Positions 53,009 to 64,000 of a stretch of 64,000 nt of DNA are shown one piece after another. Both the position numbers and the translations under genes were made by a program. Source of the stretch: Sophora flavescens (Eukaryota > Streptophyta > Magnoliopsida > Fabales > Fabaceae); the NCBI GenBank assembly GCA_030762895.1, contig CM061062.1, forward strand, positions 5,421,293-5,485,292, written 5' to 3'. The notes beneath the pieces were generated by a model. The model searched no databases and was not told the DNA's origin. It was given only the letters and a program-made list of their open reading frames with translations. Position 1 is the first letter of the stretch, and every line of letters begins with the position of its first letter.

Positions 53009-53957
53009 ACGCATTTCCCAAGAAGAAGAAGATAAAAAGAAAGTGAAAAATGAAAAGAAGAAAAGCTCGCTAGACTGAAAATCTGAAAAGGCAGTCTAGG
53101 CAAAAGTTAGAGCAACCCGCTAGGTTGAAAACCTGAAAAGGCGGTCTAGGCAAAAGTTAGGGTTCAAAAAATAAAATAAAAACATAACGATGGAAGTGTT
53201 GTCAAGCCGATGAACTGGGGCAATCAGTGGGCTAGATGATGAAGACTGGGGCGGATAGCATGCTCAGATGATGATTAATGAGCAGTTGAGATGGTATGAG
53301 AGATACTAACACTAGTCATGGGAAGAGATGTCACTTAAGGAGATGTGATTCCACTCCACAACCTTTTCTGCAATTCCATACTCCATTGTAATATATGCTT
53401 TGTATCCTTTTTCAGTCCAAATATAATGACATTGACTCCCAATTCTTTTTACCCTTATCCCTTTGCCTTAACTTTTGTCAATTGTGTGTGCATTCGTCAT
53501 GATAAGTATATACTGAAATGTGAAACATGTATTGATGTCTTCAAGATGCATTTAGAATTCCCTTGAAAATCTCAAAAGTTCGTAAAGAACAAGATGATCT
53601 CCCGACAAAGGGCACCGTGGTCTACTGACCAGAAGCACGGGGACAATAATTGCAAAGGAAGCGTACCCTTTCAAAAGTGCTTAGCCTTTATTCTCCATGA
53701 AGACAAGACTTGTTTTAGTTCATCTCAGAGCTTGTCTGTGATCAACACTTTAAGGGGTCAAGGGTGATAATAAAAACCACCTAAGCGATGAAAAAATTAA
53801 AAATAGTAATGTGTTACGAGCTTTCGTTGTGTTGCATTGAAATCATTTGAGGTTTTTCATCAAGCATATAGGACATTTCTGGCATCATGCATTGAAATTG
53901 TTTATCTCTTGTGAGCACAAAACCCAGTAAATTGCACAGACATTGTAGGTTTTTACC
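53009..53957 (+). other. Ogre region after integrase
   Basis: It is non-coding. Two copies of a 50-base motif (GAAAAnCTGAAAAGGCnGTCTAGGCAAAAGTTAG, 53075 and 53125) are present. The short frame at 53345-53566 looks accidental. Confidence 0.65.
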
Positions 53958-55215
53958 TTTCCTTTAAAGCTTCGACGGATACCCGACTCCGCATGCTTTT
54001 CACCTTTTCTGTCAAGCTTCAGTGGATAACCGACTCCGCAAGCTTTTAATCCTTTTGCTTTCAAGCTTCAGCAGATAACCGACTGCGTAAGCTTTTAACA
54101 TTTATTTTCAAGCTTCAGCGGATAACCGACTCCGCGTGCTTTTTATTTTCTGTCAAGCTTCAGTGGATAACCGACCCCGCAAGCTTTTAATCCTTTTACT
54201 TTCAAGCTTCAGCAGATAACCGACTCCGCAAGCTTTTAATCCTTTTGCTTTCAAGCTTCAGCGGACAACCGACTCCGTAAGCTTTTAACATTTCTTTTCA
54301 AGCTTCAGCGGATAACCGACTCCGCGTGCTTTTTATTTTCTGTCAAGCTTCGGTGGATAACCGACTCCGCAATCTTTTAATCCTTTTGCTTTCAAGCTTC
54401 AGCGGATAACCGACTCCGTAAGCTTTAACATTTCTTTTCAAGCTTCAGCAGATAACCGACTCCGCGTGCTTTTTATTTTCTGTCAAGCTTCAGTGGATAA
54501 CCGACTCCACAAGCTTTTAATCCTTTTGCTTTCAAGCTTCAGCAGGCAACCGACTCCGTAAGCTTTTAACATTTCTTTTCAAGCTTCAGCGGATAATCGA
54601 CTCCGCGTGCTTTTATTTCCTTTCAAGCTTCGGCGGATAACCGACTCCGCAAGCTGTTAACCTTTCTTTTCAAGCTTCCGCGGATAACCGACTCCGCAAG
54701 CTTTTTAGCCTTTTTGATTTCAAGCTTCAGTGGATAATCGACTCCGCAAACTTTCTATCTTTTCTTTCAGGCTTCAGCGGATACCCGACTCCGCATGCTT
54801 TTTACCTTTTCTATCAAGCTTCAGTGGATAACTGACTCCACAAGCTTTTTACCTTTTTGTCAAGCTTCAGTGGATAACTGACTCCACAAGCTTTTTTACC
54901 TTTCCTCTCAAGCTACACCGGATAACCAACTCTACAAGCTTTTAACCTTTTGTTCAACGGATAACCGACGCTGCAAAGCTTTTAATCCTTTTGCTTTCAA
55001 GCTTCAATGGACAATCGACTCCCTAAGCTTTTAACCTTTCTTTTCGAGGCTTCGGTGGATAACCGACTCCATAAGCTTTCTATATTTGGCAGGCTTCAAA
55101 GAGATACCCGACTCATAAGCTTTTCACCTTTCAAGCTTCAGCGGACAAACGACTCTGCAAGCTTTTTATCTTTCTGTTCGAGCTTCTATGGGCAATCCAT
55201 CCCGTAAGGTCTTTT
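53958..55215 (+). repeat. Tandem repeat near the Ogre 3' end, about 25 copies of a 45-50-bp unit
   Basis: The core is TCAAGCTTCAGCGGATAACC followed by GACTCCGCAAGCTTTTAAyC. Each unit starts and ends with an AAGCTT-containing half, so a single unit can form a stem (AAGCTT..GCGGA/TCCGC..AAGCTT). Higher-order groups of three to four units repeat between about 53960 and 54500. Units degenerate toward the 3' side. Confidence 0.92.
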
Positions 55216-55280
55216 AATTATGCATCCTTTTACTTGTCAGCGAACCCCGGCCAAAATTGGACCTACTATCTAATAAGAAA

Positions 55281-55298
55281 CAAGTAAAGAGGGGCAAC
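55281..55298 (+). other. Ogre polypurine tract
   Basis: CAAGTAAAGAGGGGCAAC directly precedes the 3' LTR start TGTGAACGC and would prime plus-strand DNA synthesis. Confidence 0.85.
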
Positions 55299-56979
55299 TG
55301 TGAACGCCTAATTTTGTCCGGATGTTTGTTTTTAATTAATATTTTGAAAAAAATAATAAACAAAAAAAATGATGATAAAAATAAAAACTCTGCAAAAAAA
55401 TGTGTTTTTTTTTCTTGGCCCGTTATAGAATTAGTGTAGCCCATTTTCATTTTATTGTTACAAATGGCTTGTTGGCCCATTATCCAAGCCCAACTAAAAC
55501 ATTTTGTTTTTTTTATTAATCTGATTTGTCATTAGAATAAATTAAAAATAATAATAATAAAAACTAAAAAATTTGAAAAAAGAGCTAGCTTTCACTTTGC
55601 TCCTTCAAGTATGGATCAACTTTGTTTTATTTCTCCTTTCTTGTTTTCTTTTACTTTTTTACTAAAAAGGGAGGCACCATCCCTGTCCTTGCACCAGCCA
55701 TACAGAGTGGTGGAAGTAAAGACTGATTTGCTCCCCACTACTTGTACCTACACTAGCTGGCCTAACAAGAAGATTTGGCATCTTCTTCTTTTTTTGCTAT
55801 AAATTAGGCATTCAACAGTGGAAAATGGGGGCATTCGAATCAGCAGAAACAAAAAACAGGGAAATATTCTTAGAGCTCTTTCCTCTATTCTTCTCATTCC
55901 CTGGTTTCACTTCATCTTCATTAAACTCCTTCTTTTCCTTATTCTGTTTCCTCTTCTTCCTTTTTTTTCTTCTTAAAAACAAAAAACAAAGGAAACAACA
56001 GACCAAACTACAAAAGGTAACAAGAGAAGACAATATGTTTGAGTTAGAAGAACAGCCCAGGCTTGATTTCCTCCATAGCCACTGCTCAGAACCATTTCAC
56101 CACCTCCGCCACGGATTCGCCCAAGCCGCATCCTCTGACTCCTTGACCGTGACTCACACAAGCCGCCGCCGTAGCATCAGACCACCACGCACCACTCGGC
56201 CTCGCCGCCATCGCGGAGCTCTTCAGTCGTTGCTTTGCAGCTTCTTAGCCAGGCCCGCGCAGTTCAGATCCGCGCATCCGCGACCCACGCTTATCGTCGC
56301 CGATCTCGAGCCAGCAGAACAAGATCCTCGCTCTGCCCAGCACGCCGTTCGTACCGCCGTTCGAGTTGCCCGCCACCGTACCTGCCCCTTCGTTTAGCCG
56401 TTCCTCTTTTCTCCTGTTGGTCTCGTTCTCTCACTCTCCTTTGCTTCTGATTTTGTTTTAGTCTTTATAGGTTTAGTAATATATTTATTTCAATCCTTCC
56501 CTTAGGCTGGTGTTTTCTTTTCTACTTGGGCTTAGAGTGAAGCAAGTGGGCTTGCCATTTTCCCAACTCTAAGGTTTAATGAAATGAATAAAAAAGGAAC
56601 AATAATATTTTCTGATCTTGGGTTATCCAGATTTGGGTCTAAATTTTTGTTGTCTTTAAAATGCTTTTTTTTAAGAATATAATTTCTTGCTAAAGTAAAA
56701 AAGATGTATTTTTAAAAATAAAAAAATCTTTTTAATTCACGCAACAATCTATGACATTGATGTATGAGTTTTCATCCTCAAGTGTCTACGAATTATAAGG
56801 GTTTATCGTATAGCATTGCTATCCTGGACCCTGTGCATGAGTGAATTTATTTTTTAACAAAATCCCTTTTTCAAAATTAAAAAGGAAAATCATTTTTTTT
56901 GTTTATTAAAATTTTTAAGAATAATTTCTTTTAAAATAAAGTTCTAAAAATAAAAAAAGGATTTTTTTGAATTCACGCA
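55299..56979 (+). repeat. Ogre 3' LTR, truncated by the CACTA insertion
   Basis: It aligns with 23316 onward nearly base for base: CCCGTTATAGAATTAGTG, the TATA element at 55796, and the GC-rich leader at 56090-56400. It contains about 140 bases (56606-56745) missing from the 5' LTR. It stops within the second tandem unit at GAATTCACGCA/CACTAG. The rest should lie beyond the CACTA, outside the window. Confidence 0.93.
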
Positions 56980-56998
56980 CACTAGTGCAATAAGTGCT

Positions 56999-57310
56999 TT
57001 TTACGTCAGTTAAAATTGATTTTATACGTCAGAATATTGTCTGATGTAAATACAGCTGACGTTAATAGTTAATATTTTAAAGTCAGTTGTTTAAACAACT
57101 GACGTTAAATATAAAACTATTAACGTCAGTTCTTTAACACAGCCGACGTTAATGTTGTTCAAACTAACGTTAGTTATGTTAAAAAACTGACGTTACAGGT
57201 TTTATTTTTAACGTCATTTTCCTAATACAACTGACGTTAATAGTGTACTGTATATTTTATAAAATACTATTAACGTCAGTTGTTTGATACAACTGACGTT
57301 AATAGATTTT
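56999..57310. repeat. CACTA subterminal repeats (TAACGTCAGT motif)
   Basis: TTAACGTCAGTT or its complement AACTGACGTTAA occurs about twelve times in both orientations, mostly as pairs separated by TGTTTAAACA-like spacers. These should be the binding sites for the element's regulatory protein. Confidence 0.9.
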
Positions 57311-57520
57311 TTTTTAAATTCAGTTTTAAAATATCACGCCCCTCAGCTATCCCTGCATTCAGTAAATATCCCAAGAATACAGTAATATCACACACATTAC
57401 AGAATTGCAAACACTACCCTTAAATTTCAATATTAACAAAAAGAAAAGAAATATACAAAGGAACAATGGGGGGACTTAAAACCAAAACCCGTGTATAGGA
57501 AAAACATAACTATCTACAAG

Positions 57521-57583
<63 letters not shown>

Positions 57584-57678
57584 TTAAATTTTAGTCTCTA
57601 ATGTCTAAAAACAAAACTATCAATCTAAGTATATATATATAAATGTTATTAATTAGTTTCTAAAGTCTAACAAAAAAA
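57311..57678 (-). other. CACTA 3' UTR region with microsatellite
   Basis: This is AT-rich non-coding sequence downstream of the minus-strand gene. A perfect (TA)n run of 56 bases occupies 57525-57580. Confidence 0.7.
57525..57580. repeat. (TA)n microsatellite
   Basis: There are 28 uninterrupted TA units. Confidence 0.98.
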
Positions 57679-60656
57679 CTATTCATCTAAGTATTGCGGA
57701 GGTATCTTGTCAATTCCTTTTTCAGCCGCATACTTGAAGAAGAATTCTGCCAATTGCATCCTCAAGTCTCTAAACTCATCTTTTTGACGAGGCGATTGGT
57801 TGTTAAATGCCTACACACGTTCAAATAATAACAATAACATTAACGCAAGTCATCACCAAAACTATAATATATAATTTAACAAGTTGTTTAAATATTACCT
57901 TCTTCTATCCATCCGTAATAGATGCGGAGACTATGTTCAGCATATGAAGCATCACATAATAGCCGCACGACCACCCGTCAGGTTGAAATCGATACTACAA
58001 ACAAAATTAATTTCAATGTCAGTTAAATATACATATAAATTAGTAATTATAATATTAATTATTTGATAAATAAACTACCAAACCTTGAGGATGATACATT
58101 CAGGATTTCATTTAGCCTTAGAAGTCCTACTTCTCCCGTTGACGCAACTTATGCTACTCACCTTCAGCGCGCTATCATAAACAAATAACCATGTCAATTA
58201 ACAAATCCATATATCATGTGTGCAATAAACTAAAAACAACTGATATTAAAACTTAAATTAAATTGAATATTAGTTACTTACGTATCTACAGCTCCCACCA
58301 CCTCCTGTGGCGGGTTTTGGTGGAGAGAGCAGAAGAATATGATAGTATGCCTAGACGAGTGAAGTACAAACAACTGCCAATGGTTATTCATACAATAGGG
58401 AGCCAGATATAATTCTTTCTGATTGTCTCCCATCAAGTTCCCTATGTATTTACTAAATGCATCGCCAGTAAAGAATTGAGGCATAAGGATTGACGGATCT
58501 AAGAAGTCGTAAACAAATGCAACGCCCTTATGAAAATGAAGACGATGGAGATACCTAAGATATGAAAAGGTGTGGATGTTAATTACATAATACATATATT
58601 GAAATTAAAATAAATTATTAAATGGAAAAATACCAAAAATAAATAAGTTATAAAATTAAAATTAACTTACGTGCACCAAAGACTCAAAACCGTGCTGGCC
58701 ATCCACACGTTATCTCTGCAGGCGTGCCCGAGATCTTCACCATAGAAGGAAAATATCCTTTGTTGATTTGGGCGTGCCACCCATCCATCGTGCTCCAATG
58801 GACATTCAAAAATCTCAAAGGCATAATCCTCACCAAGTGAGAACAAACGAGTGACAGGTGACAACGACACCGACGTCGACTTGGCCTTCAATTTAGGAAA
58901 AATAAAATAGATAAGTTGTTGATAATTAAAAAAAACACAAATAATTATTTGACTAATTTGGACATTAATAATGAATACATACCTTTGTTACCATTTCGAG
59001 CTCACGACGTTTGAAGTCCAACTCAAGCTCACGCCTTTGCATTTCCAACTCAAGCTCACGGCGTTGGACGTCAAACTCTCGCTCCCTAGCTGCCAACTCA
59101 TCGTCCTCCACATGTGCCCTACTATAACTCTCTTTTGTGCTCACATGTGAAGGGTTGGCATGTCCTGCGGTGTCCTGGAATGAACCGACGGAGGAAAGCT
59201 CTCTAGCAAGCGCCTGCTTGAATTCTGGGTTTGATAACAAGTTTTTCATCAGATGCGTTGTAATAGCAGGGTTGGAGATGAGCTGTTGAGTCATGGATTC
59301 CAAAATTGATGCCTCATCGACGACCCGCTTTCGTGAAGCAGACTTGCCATAATATTCTCTAATGGTCACGTTCCCAGGAACACCAATAACCCGACCAGGA
59401 TGGTCTTTCTTGCCTAGAGCAGTCATCAAGATGTCCCGCCGTCCAGAAGGGACGAATGAGACCTGGGAGCATTGTGCTTTATGATCCATCTACAATGAAG
59501 AAATGAAAAAACATGCAAGTGAAAAGTGTTAAAAATATCTATACAAATATCAATTGAAATGAAGTTAATTATTTACTTACAATCTTATCTGCTACTTCGC
59601 GAGTGACATCAACTTTAAAAGATCCTGTCTTTGTCAGGCGGCCGGCTAACCAGACATCCTCACGGTCGATGTCCGACGGAGGACTTAATGGTGTGCCCTC
59701 AGGCACCTCTCCTCTTTTTATTCTAGCAGCGTGCTCTTCCTGCTTCACCCTCAGTCTATCCGCCATCATCTCCTCGATCCGAGTCTCGTACCCACCCTGA
59801 GACATGGTGTGGCGGTGGACGTTCTTCACCTGATTCTGCCTACCCTTCTCTGCCTTAACCTAATCAAACAAAAACACATAATTAAATACAGTTAAATGAT
59901 CTATAAGAAGCATACAAAATTAACTTAATCAACCAACTTGAAATTCTTCATCCTGTTGACTCCTAGCAAACATATCCCAAGTATCCTTATCAATCCAGGG
60001 ATAATCCGGAAACATCTTATCAAGCCGCTTCTTCCCAGATACATAGTACCTGGTAAGATCATGCTTGAACCCATTCCAATGCTTTGATGCCATTTTCATA
60101 CATTTCTTACGATGATCCTCGTCATTTGGCACAGTCCAAGCTACCTACACATTAAATACATAACAACTGGATGAATTATAACTCGGATAATTATCTAATA
60201 ATGTAAATCAAAAGAATGTAAAGGTAAAATACCGTGATAGCCTCCCAAATCTGATCCTTAACGTTCTGTGGAACGTCATTCCAATGGTTGTAGTTGATGC
60301 TAACGTGCTGCTTCGCTTGTTGAAACACCCACTTTTTAAATTCTTTAGCACGGGGTCCCTGGGGCTTTAGATTAGCATCAAAGCACACCTCAAGCTTCTG
60401 TCCGCTTTGCCTGGCCTTCTCTAATTTCTTCAAAGTCGTGGCTCCTCTACCCCATTTCCTCTGAGACTGTGTTGTTTGTATGGACAAAAAAAATGATAAA
60501 ATAGAGGGTTGTAACATTATAAACTTACATTAAAAAGAAGGACTAAAGATAGTATATAACATGTAAACTTACACTAGAATCAGGCGTAGGCGTGATCGGG
60601 TCCTGCGTAGGCCTCACAGTATCCTCCCGTGCATGTGGGCCATCTGACTGATCCAT
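57679..60656 (-). pseudogene. CACTA gene 2: Transposase_24-type protein fused to a Ulp1-like (C48) protease, ten exons
   Basis: Exons with GT-AG borders and matching phases: 60656-60573, 60466-60233, 60144-59938, 59859-59581, 59489-58983, 58885-58671, 58554-58282, 58171-58084, about 57996-57899, and 57810-57679 (stop TAG). Exons 2-4 resemble the plant Transposase_24/Ptta En/Spm domain (WNDVPQNVKDQIWEAI, KHWNGFKHDLTRYY, DREDVWLAGRLTKTGSFKVD). Exon 5 ends in a charged coiled coil (ELEMQRRELELDFKRRELEM). Exons 7-9 form a Ulp1-type cysteine protease: NNHWQLFVL (His) and DGWSCGYYVM (Cys). The usual acidic residue after the His is Cys here (FFCSLHQ). TGA at 58108-58110 and TAG at 57905-57907 both sit where Trp is expected. 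The protein probably helps bind the subterminal repeats; the protease role is unknown. Confidence 0.82.
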
Positions 60657-60760
60657 ATGTATGCCTGTTCAGAAACAATACATATTTATTAAAATAGGTT
60701 ATAACTAAAAATAAATACAGAAGTATAAATAAAAATAAATGTATACTAAGTTTAAACTAC

Positions 60761-63700
60761 CTATATCAATATCCCTTCGTGATGATCATCACGAGAGGCA
60801 TGTACATCGTCCACCTGTGTCTCCTCGATTATAGTAGGAATGTTTGTTGAAAAAGAAGGAGTCTCGGGAATATCAAGATTTGAATCTTGATTTTCATCAC
60901 TACCATTATACATGCTTTTTCCTTGGAGAACCACGGACAACCTTTTGTTAGAAGGATCAGTGATGTAGAACACTTGTTTTTCTTGGGAAGCCATTATGAA
61001 AGGCTCATTTATATGACCTAACTTGTTGAGGTCTACCAATGTGAACCCCAATTCATCAGTTTGTACACCAACGTTACTATCAACCCACTTACATTTAAAA
61101 ACCGGCACCGTAAGCTTAGTGTAATCGAGCACCCAAATATCTTCAATATATCCAAAGTAAGGTGTCGGTGCTTTAACGGGTTTTGTGTCCTTTACACTAG
61201 AGAAGTGCATTGCTTCGGCAACGATCATAACCCTACTATTTTGCATGGTACTCTTGTTATCTTGTTCATTTATATAAAAGGAAAATTTATTGATGTCGTA
61301 TCCGCTCCAACATATGACGTTGAAGCTAGGCCCATGTGCTAGCCATCTTACGTCATCAGAATCAGTAATACCATCCTTAAGCATTTCTTCCTTGAACCAT
61401 GGTAAGAAAGTCTTGTTTTGCTTGTTCAACAACTACCTTTCACTCATTCGAGGGTTTTCTTGATTGAATTTTCTTTTATGTTCAAATAAGAAAGGTTGAA
61501 CAGAATCGATGTTGTTCAATACATACAAATGTGCTTGAAGCACTTCCTCCCGACCCTTGCTATTAATTCTTAAGTCATGTGTACCCTTACCTTGACATCT
61601 TATCTCATCATGGCGAGGCTTAGGAACCCCTATAGGATCCGTGTTATGAAGGTAGTCCGAACAAAACTCAATAGCTTCTTCTGCAACATACCTTTGAACA
61701 ATAGATGCTTCCGGACGATGAGGATTCTTCATGTACCCTTTCAAGATCTTCATGTAGCGCTCAACTAGGTACATCCATCTCAGAAAAACCGGCCCACATA
61801 ATCTAATCTCCCTCACCAAATGAACAATTAAGTGAACCATTATGTCAAAAAAGGAATGAGGAAAATACACCTCCAATTGGCACAAGATTGTAGCAGCCTC
61901 AACTTCCAAGTCATCCAACATACGGGGGTCAACGACTTTGCTACATATAGAATTGAAGAATGAGCACAACCGAGTAATGGCATGTCTCATTTTTTGGAGC
62001 AATACCACGAATAGCAACAGGCAGAAGTTGTTGCATTAAGATGTGACAATCATGAGACTTTAAGCCAACCAATTTAAGATCACTAGAGACAAGCCTCTTC
62101 ATATTTGAAGAGTAACCATGTGGAACTTTGATGCCCTGAAGAAACCCGCAGAAACTTTGTCTCTCTTTTTTTGACAAAGTATGACATGCTGGCGGCAAAT
62201 AAGTCCGCTTACCATCCTCAACAACTAGAGCTAACTGCTCTCGAATACCCATAGCAACGAGGTCGAGACGAGCATTCACACCATCCTTTGTCTTGCCCTG
62301 AATGTTTAGAAGCGTCCCGATCACACTATCACACACATTTTTCTCCACATGCATCACATCAATGCAGTGTCTGACATCAAGCTTGCGCCAGTATGGAAGA
62401 TCAAAGAATATCGACCTCTTCTTCCATATGTTTTTCTCAGTAGCTTTACCTTTCTTTTTGGACTTGCCGAATATAACATCGATGCCCTTTACCTTCTGAT
62501 AAACCTGCTCTCCAATTAAGGCCGTCAGAGCTTCTTCTGTCTCTTGGCATCCATTAAAAGCTTTTTTCATCTTACGATATGGGTGATCACGTCTAAGAAA
62601 TCTCCGATGCCCAAGGTAAACCGTATTCTTTCCATGATGCAACTGAGTGTAGCATGTGCCTTCTTCACATATAGGGCATACTTTATGCCCCTTGACACTG
62701 TACCCGAACAAGTTACCATATGTTGGAAAGTCGTTGATAGTGCAAAATAACATGGCACGAAGCTTGAAAGTCTCATGAGAATACCCATCAACTACATCAA
62801 CACCTTCCACCCACAGTGTTTTCAAGTCTTCAATCAAGGGACTTAGATAAACATCCAAGTCATTTCCCGGTTGCTTTGGGACCGAAATCATCATAGGCAA
62901 CATCATGTATTTGCGCTTCATGCACAACCAAGGGGGGAGGTTGTAAATTATCAACAGAGCATGCCATGAACTATGAATACTACTCATGTTACCATAAGGA
63001 TTCATTCCATCCGTAGCAAGTCCAAGCCTTAGGTTTCTTGGCTCATCGATAAAATCCGGAAACATAGTATCAATATTCTTCCATTGCATAGAATCAGTAG
63101 GATGACGAACATTTCCATCACGTTTCCTCTCATCATTATGCCATCTAAGATTCTCTGCATCTTTCGCATTGGCAAACAATCGCTTGAACCTTGGAATTAT
63201 TGGAAGATACCACAACACCTTCGCAGGAGGACCCTTTTTTCTCACATCATCAAGATCATCATCATCATCACCACCCTTCACTTTGTATCGTGATAACCCA
63301 CATTTGGGGCAATCGTGATTGTCTTCATGAACACCGGGGTACAATATGCAATCATTGGGGCATGTGTGTATCTTCTTACACTCCATACCCATCGGACACA
63401 ATACCTTCTTGGCCTCATAGTTACGGTCAGGCAATATGTTGTCCTCCGGAAGCAAGTATTTCAACACTTCAAGCAATTCCGTGAAGCTTTTATCGGTCCA
63501 ACCATTTCTCGCCTTCACACAAACCAATTTTAGCACCGCCGACAACCGTGTATGAGTAGTACACCCTGGATATAAAGGCTTATCCGCATCACCGCACAAC
63601 CTATCATAAACATGAGCTCGATGAAAAGATTCTTGTATAATATCACGGATCATGTCCTCTACTCGATCATCCTCCATATCTACGTCAACGTCCTCACTTT

Positions 63701-63959
63701 GGGAGACACTTGCCGTACTACTCAACAACACATCACCATGCCATATCCATCTTGTATAACTCAAGAAAATCCCTTCATAAATCAAATGAGTACGTATATC
63801 CTTCACCGTACATTTCCTCGTATTCAAACACTTGACACAAGGACAACAGAACATTCCATTACTATTAGGAACATTCCTTTGAGCAAATTCTATAAATTCT
63901 CCCACCCCCTTCAAATACTCAGCACTAGTGCGCTTACAAACCATCCAACTAAGATCCAT
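60761..63959 (-). pseudogene. CACTA gene 1: TNP2-type transposase, broken
   Basis: The start is ATG 63959 (MDLSWM), the usual first residues of the family. In order it has the Transposase-associated domain (GVGEFIEFAQRNV with CPCVKCLN), and then the Transposase_21 core with KLVCVKARNGWTDKSF, LPEDNILPDRNYEAKK, YPGVHEDNHDCPKCG, RHPTDSMQWKNID, GLATDGMNPYGNMSS, YSVKGHKVCPICE and RHCIDVMHVEKN. DUF4218 (VDPRMLDDLEVEAATILC) and DUF4216 (YFGYIEDIWVLDY) follow to TAA 60761. A frame change at about 61995-62000, consistent with loss of two bases, and an in-frame TAG at 61433-61435 break it. Transposase would cut and join the CACTA ends. Bases right of 63959 include a possible 5' UTR intron acceptor. Confidence 0.93.
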
Positions 63960-64000
63960 AACTAGATAGGTTCTGTAGATATACAAAACATATATCCAAT

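Larger units (their letters stand above)
23316..56979 (+). mobile_element. Ogre-type (Ty3/gypsy, Tat lineage) LTR retrotransposon, 3' LTR cut by a CACTA
   Basis: Near-identical direct LTRs start TGTGAACGC at 23316 and 55299. After the 5' LTR comes the Ogre-like primer site TTGGCGACtaCACTGGGGAC. The internal order is a DUF7745/mobile-domain-like ORF1, gag, protease, G-patch, intron, RT, RNase H, a second RNase H, integrase, tandem repeats and PPT. An ORF1 before gag, an intron between protease and RT, and a second RNase H are hallmarks of Ogre. Without nested elements it spans about 17.5 kb, large as expected. All genes are broken by stops, frame changes or insertions. Confidence 0.93.
56980..64000 (-). 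mobile_element. CACTA (En/Spm) element with two genes, one end in the window
   Basis: CACTAGTGCAATAAGTGC at 56980 is a CACTA terminus, preceded by GCA (56977-56979) as the candidate 3-bp duplication. Subterminal repeats follow. Two minus-strand genes are then found: a Transposase_24/Ulp1-type gene and a TNP2-type transposase. This is the 3' end of the element, and its 5' end lies right of the window. Both genes carry stops or frame changes. Confidence 0.93.

Noticed and set aside
55007..55207. ORF reading through the Ogre 3' tandem repeat
   Set aside because: It is open only because the repeat unit lacks stops in that frame for a few copies; there is no protein family match.
53958..55215. 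CRISPR-like array of regular repeats
   Set aside because: The units are contiguous and degenerate with no unique spacers, in a plant retrotransposon 3' region; it is an ordinary tandem repeat.

Overview
This is plant nuclear DNA made almost entirely of nested transposable elements. It is certainly a eudicot, and a papilionoid legume is my best guess: the largest element is an Ogre-type Ty3/gypsy retrotransposon with a separate ORF1 before gag, a protease-RT intron and two RNase H domains, a group especially abundant in legumes. I see no intact host gene. The recognisable host coding DNA consists of fragments carried inside transposons.

Layout. (1) 1-4368: the 3' part of a decayed L1-type LINE (ORF1 tail, endonuclease, RT, zinc-binding domain, poly-A). 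(2) 4369-6002: AT-rich spacer. (3) 6012-21355: a foldback Mutator-like element with a 9-bp target duplication. With its insertions removed, its arms (about 3.0 and 2.3 kb) pair almost to the centre and leave a loop of about 60 bp at 15482-15543. The apex carries head-to-head copies of a proline-rich membrane-protein gene fragment. Later insertions in the arms are a 1.06-kb Mutator-type element (6136-7192), a 5.4-kb CACTA that captured part of a VAN3-binding-protein-like gene (8590-13952), and a 3.5-kb solo LTR (15893-19394). A MITE (14052-14385) is present in both arms, so it is older than the inverted duplication. (4) 21365-23315: spacer with a SINE (perfect 15-bp target duplication) and a TIR element filled with a minisatellite. 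(5) 23316-56979: the Ogre-type element, with 5' LTR, PBS, ORF1, gag, protease, G-patch, intron, RT, two RNase H domains, integrase, a tandem-repeat 3' region, PPT and a truncated 3' LTR. (6) 56980-64000: one end of a CACTA element with two minus-strand genes, inserted into the Ogre 3' LTR.

Three elements sit inside the Ogre copy. A minus-strand chromovirus (29411-44168, target duplication CTTAT) separates ORF1 from gag and is rearranged into a 1.63-kb tandem array of LTR, chromodomain tail and inverted integrase fragment. Inside its complete LTR lies an Athila-type element (31521-39344, target duplication TGTAG) that has lost most of RT, RNase H and integrase through an in-frame deletion. Inside the Ogre RT gene lies a three-LTR Cassandra TRIM with 5S rRNA-derived segments (48978-50340, target duplication TATGG).

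The genes do not form a working host pathway; they are the replication machinery of separate elements. Most are broken, often by stops that fit C-to-T change (CGA to TGA, CAA to TAA). Nesting gives a relative order: Ogre first, then chromovirus, then Athila; Cassandra and the terminal CACTA are also later than Ogre. Coordinates of LTR ends, TIR ends and target duplications were read base by base. Domain calls come from motif recognition, not from a database search.
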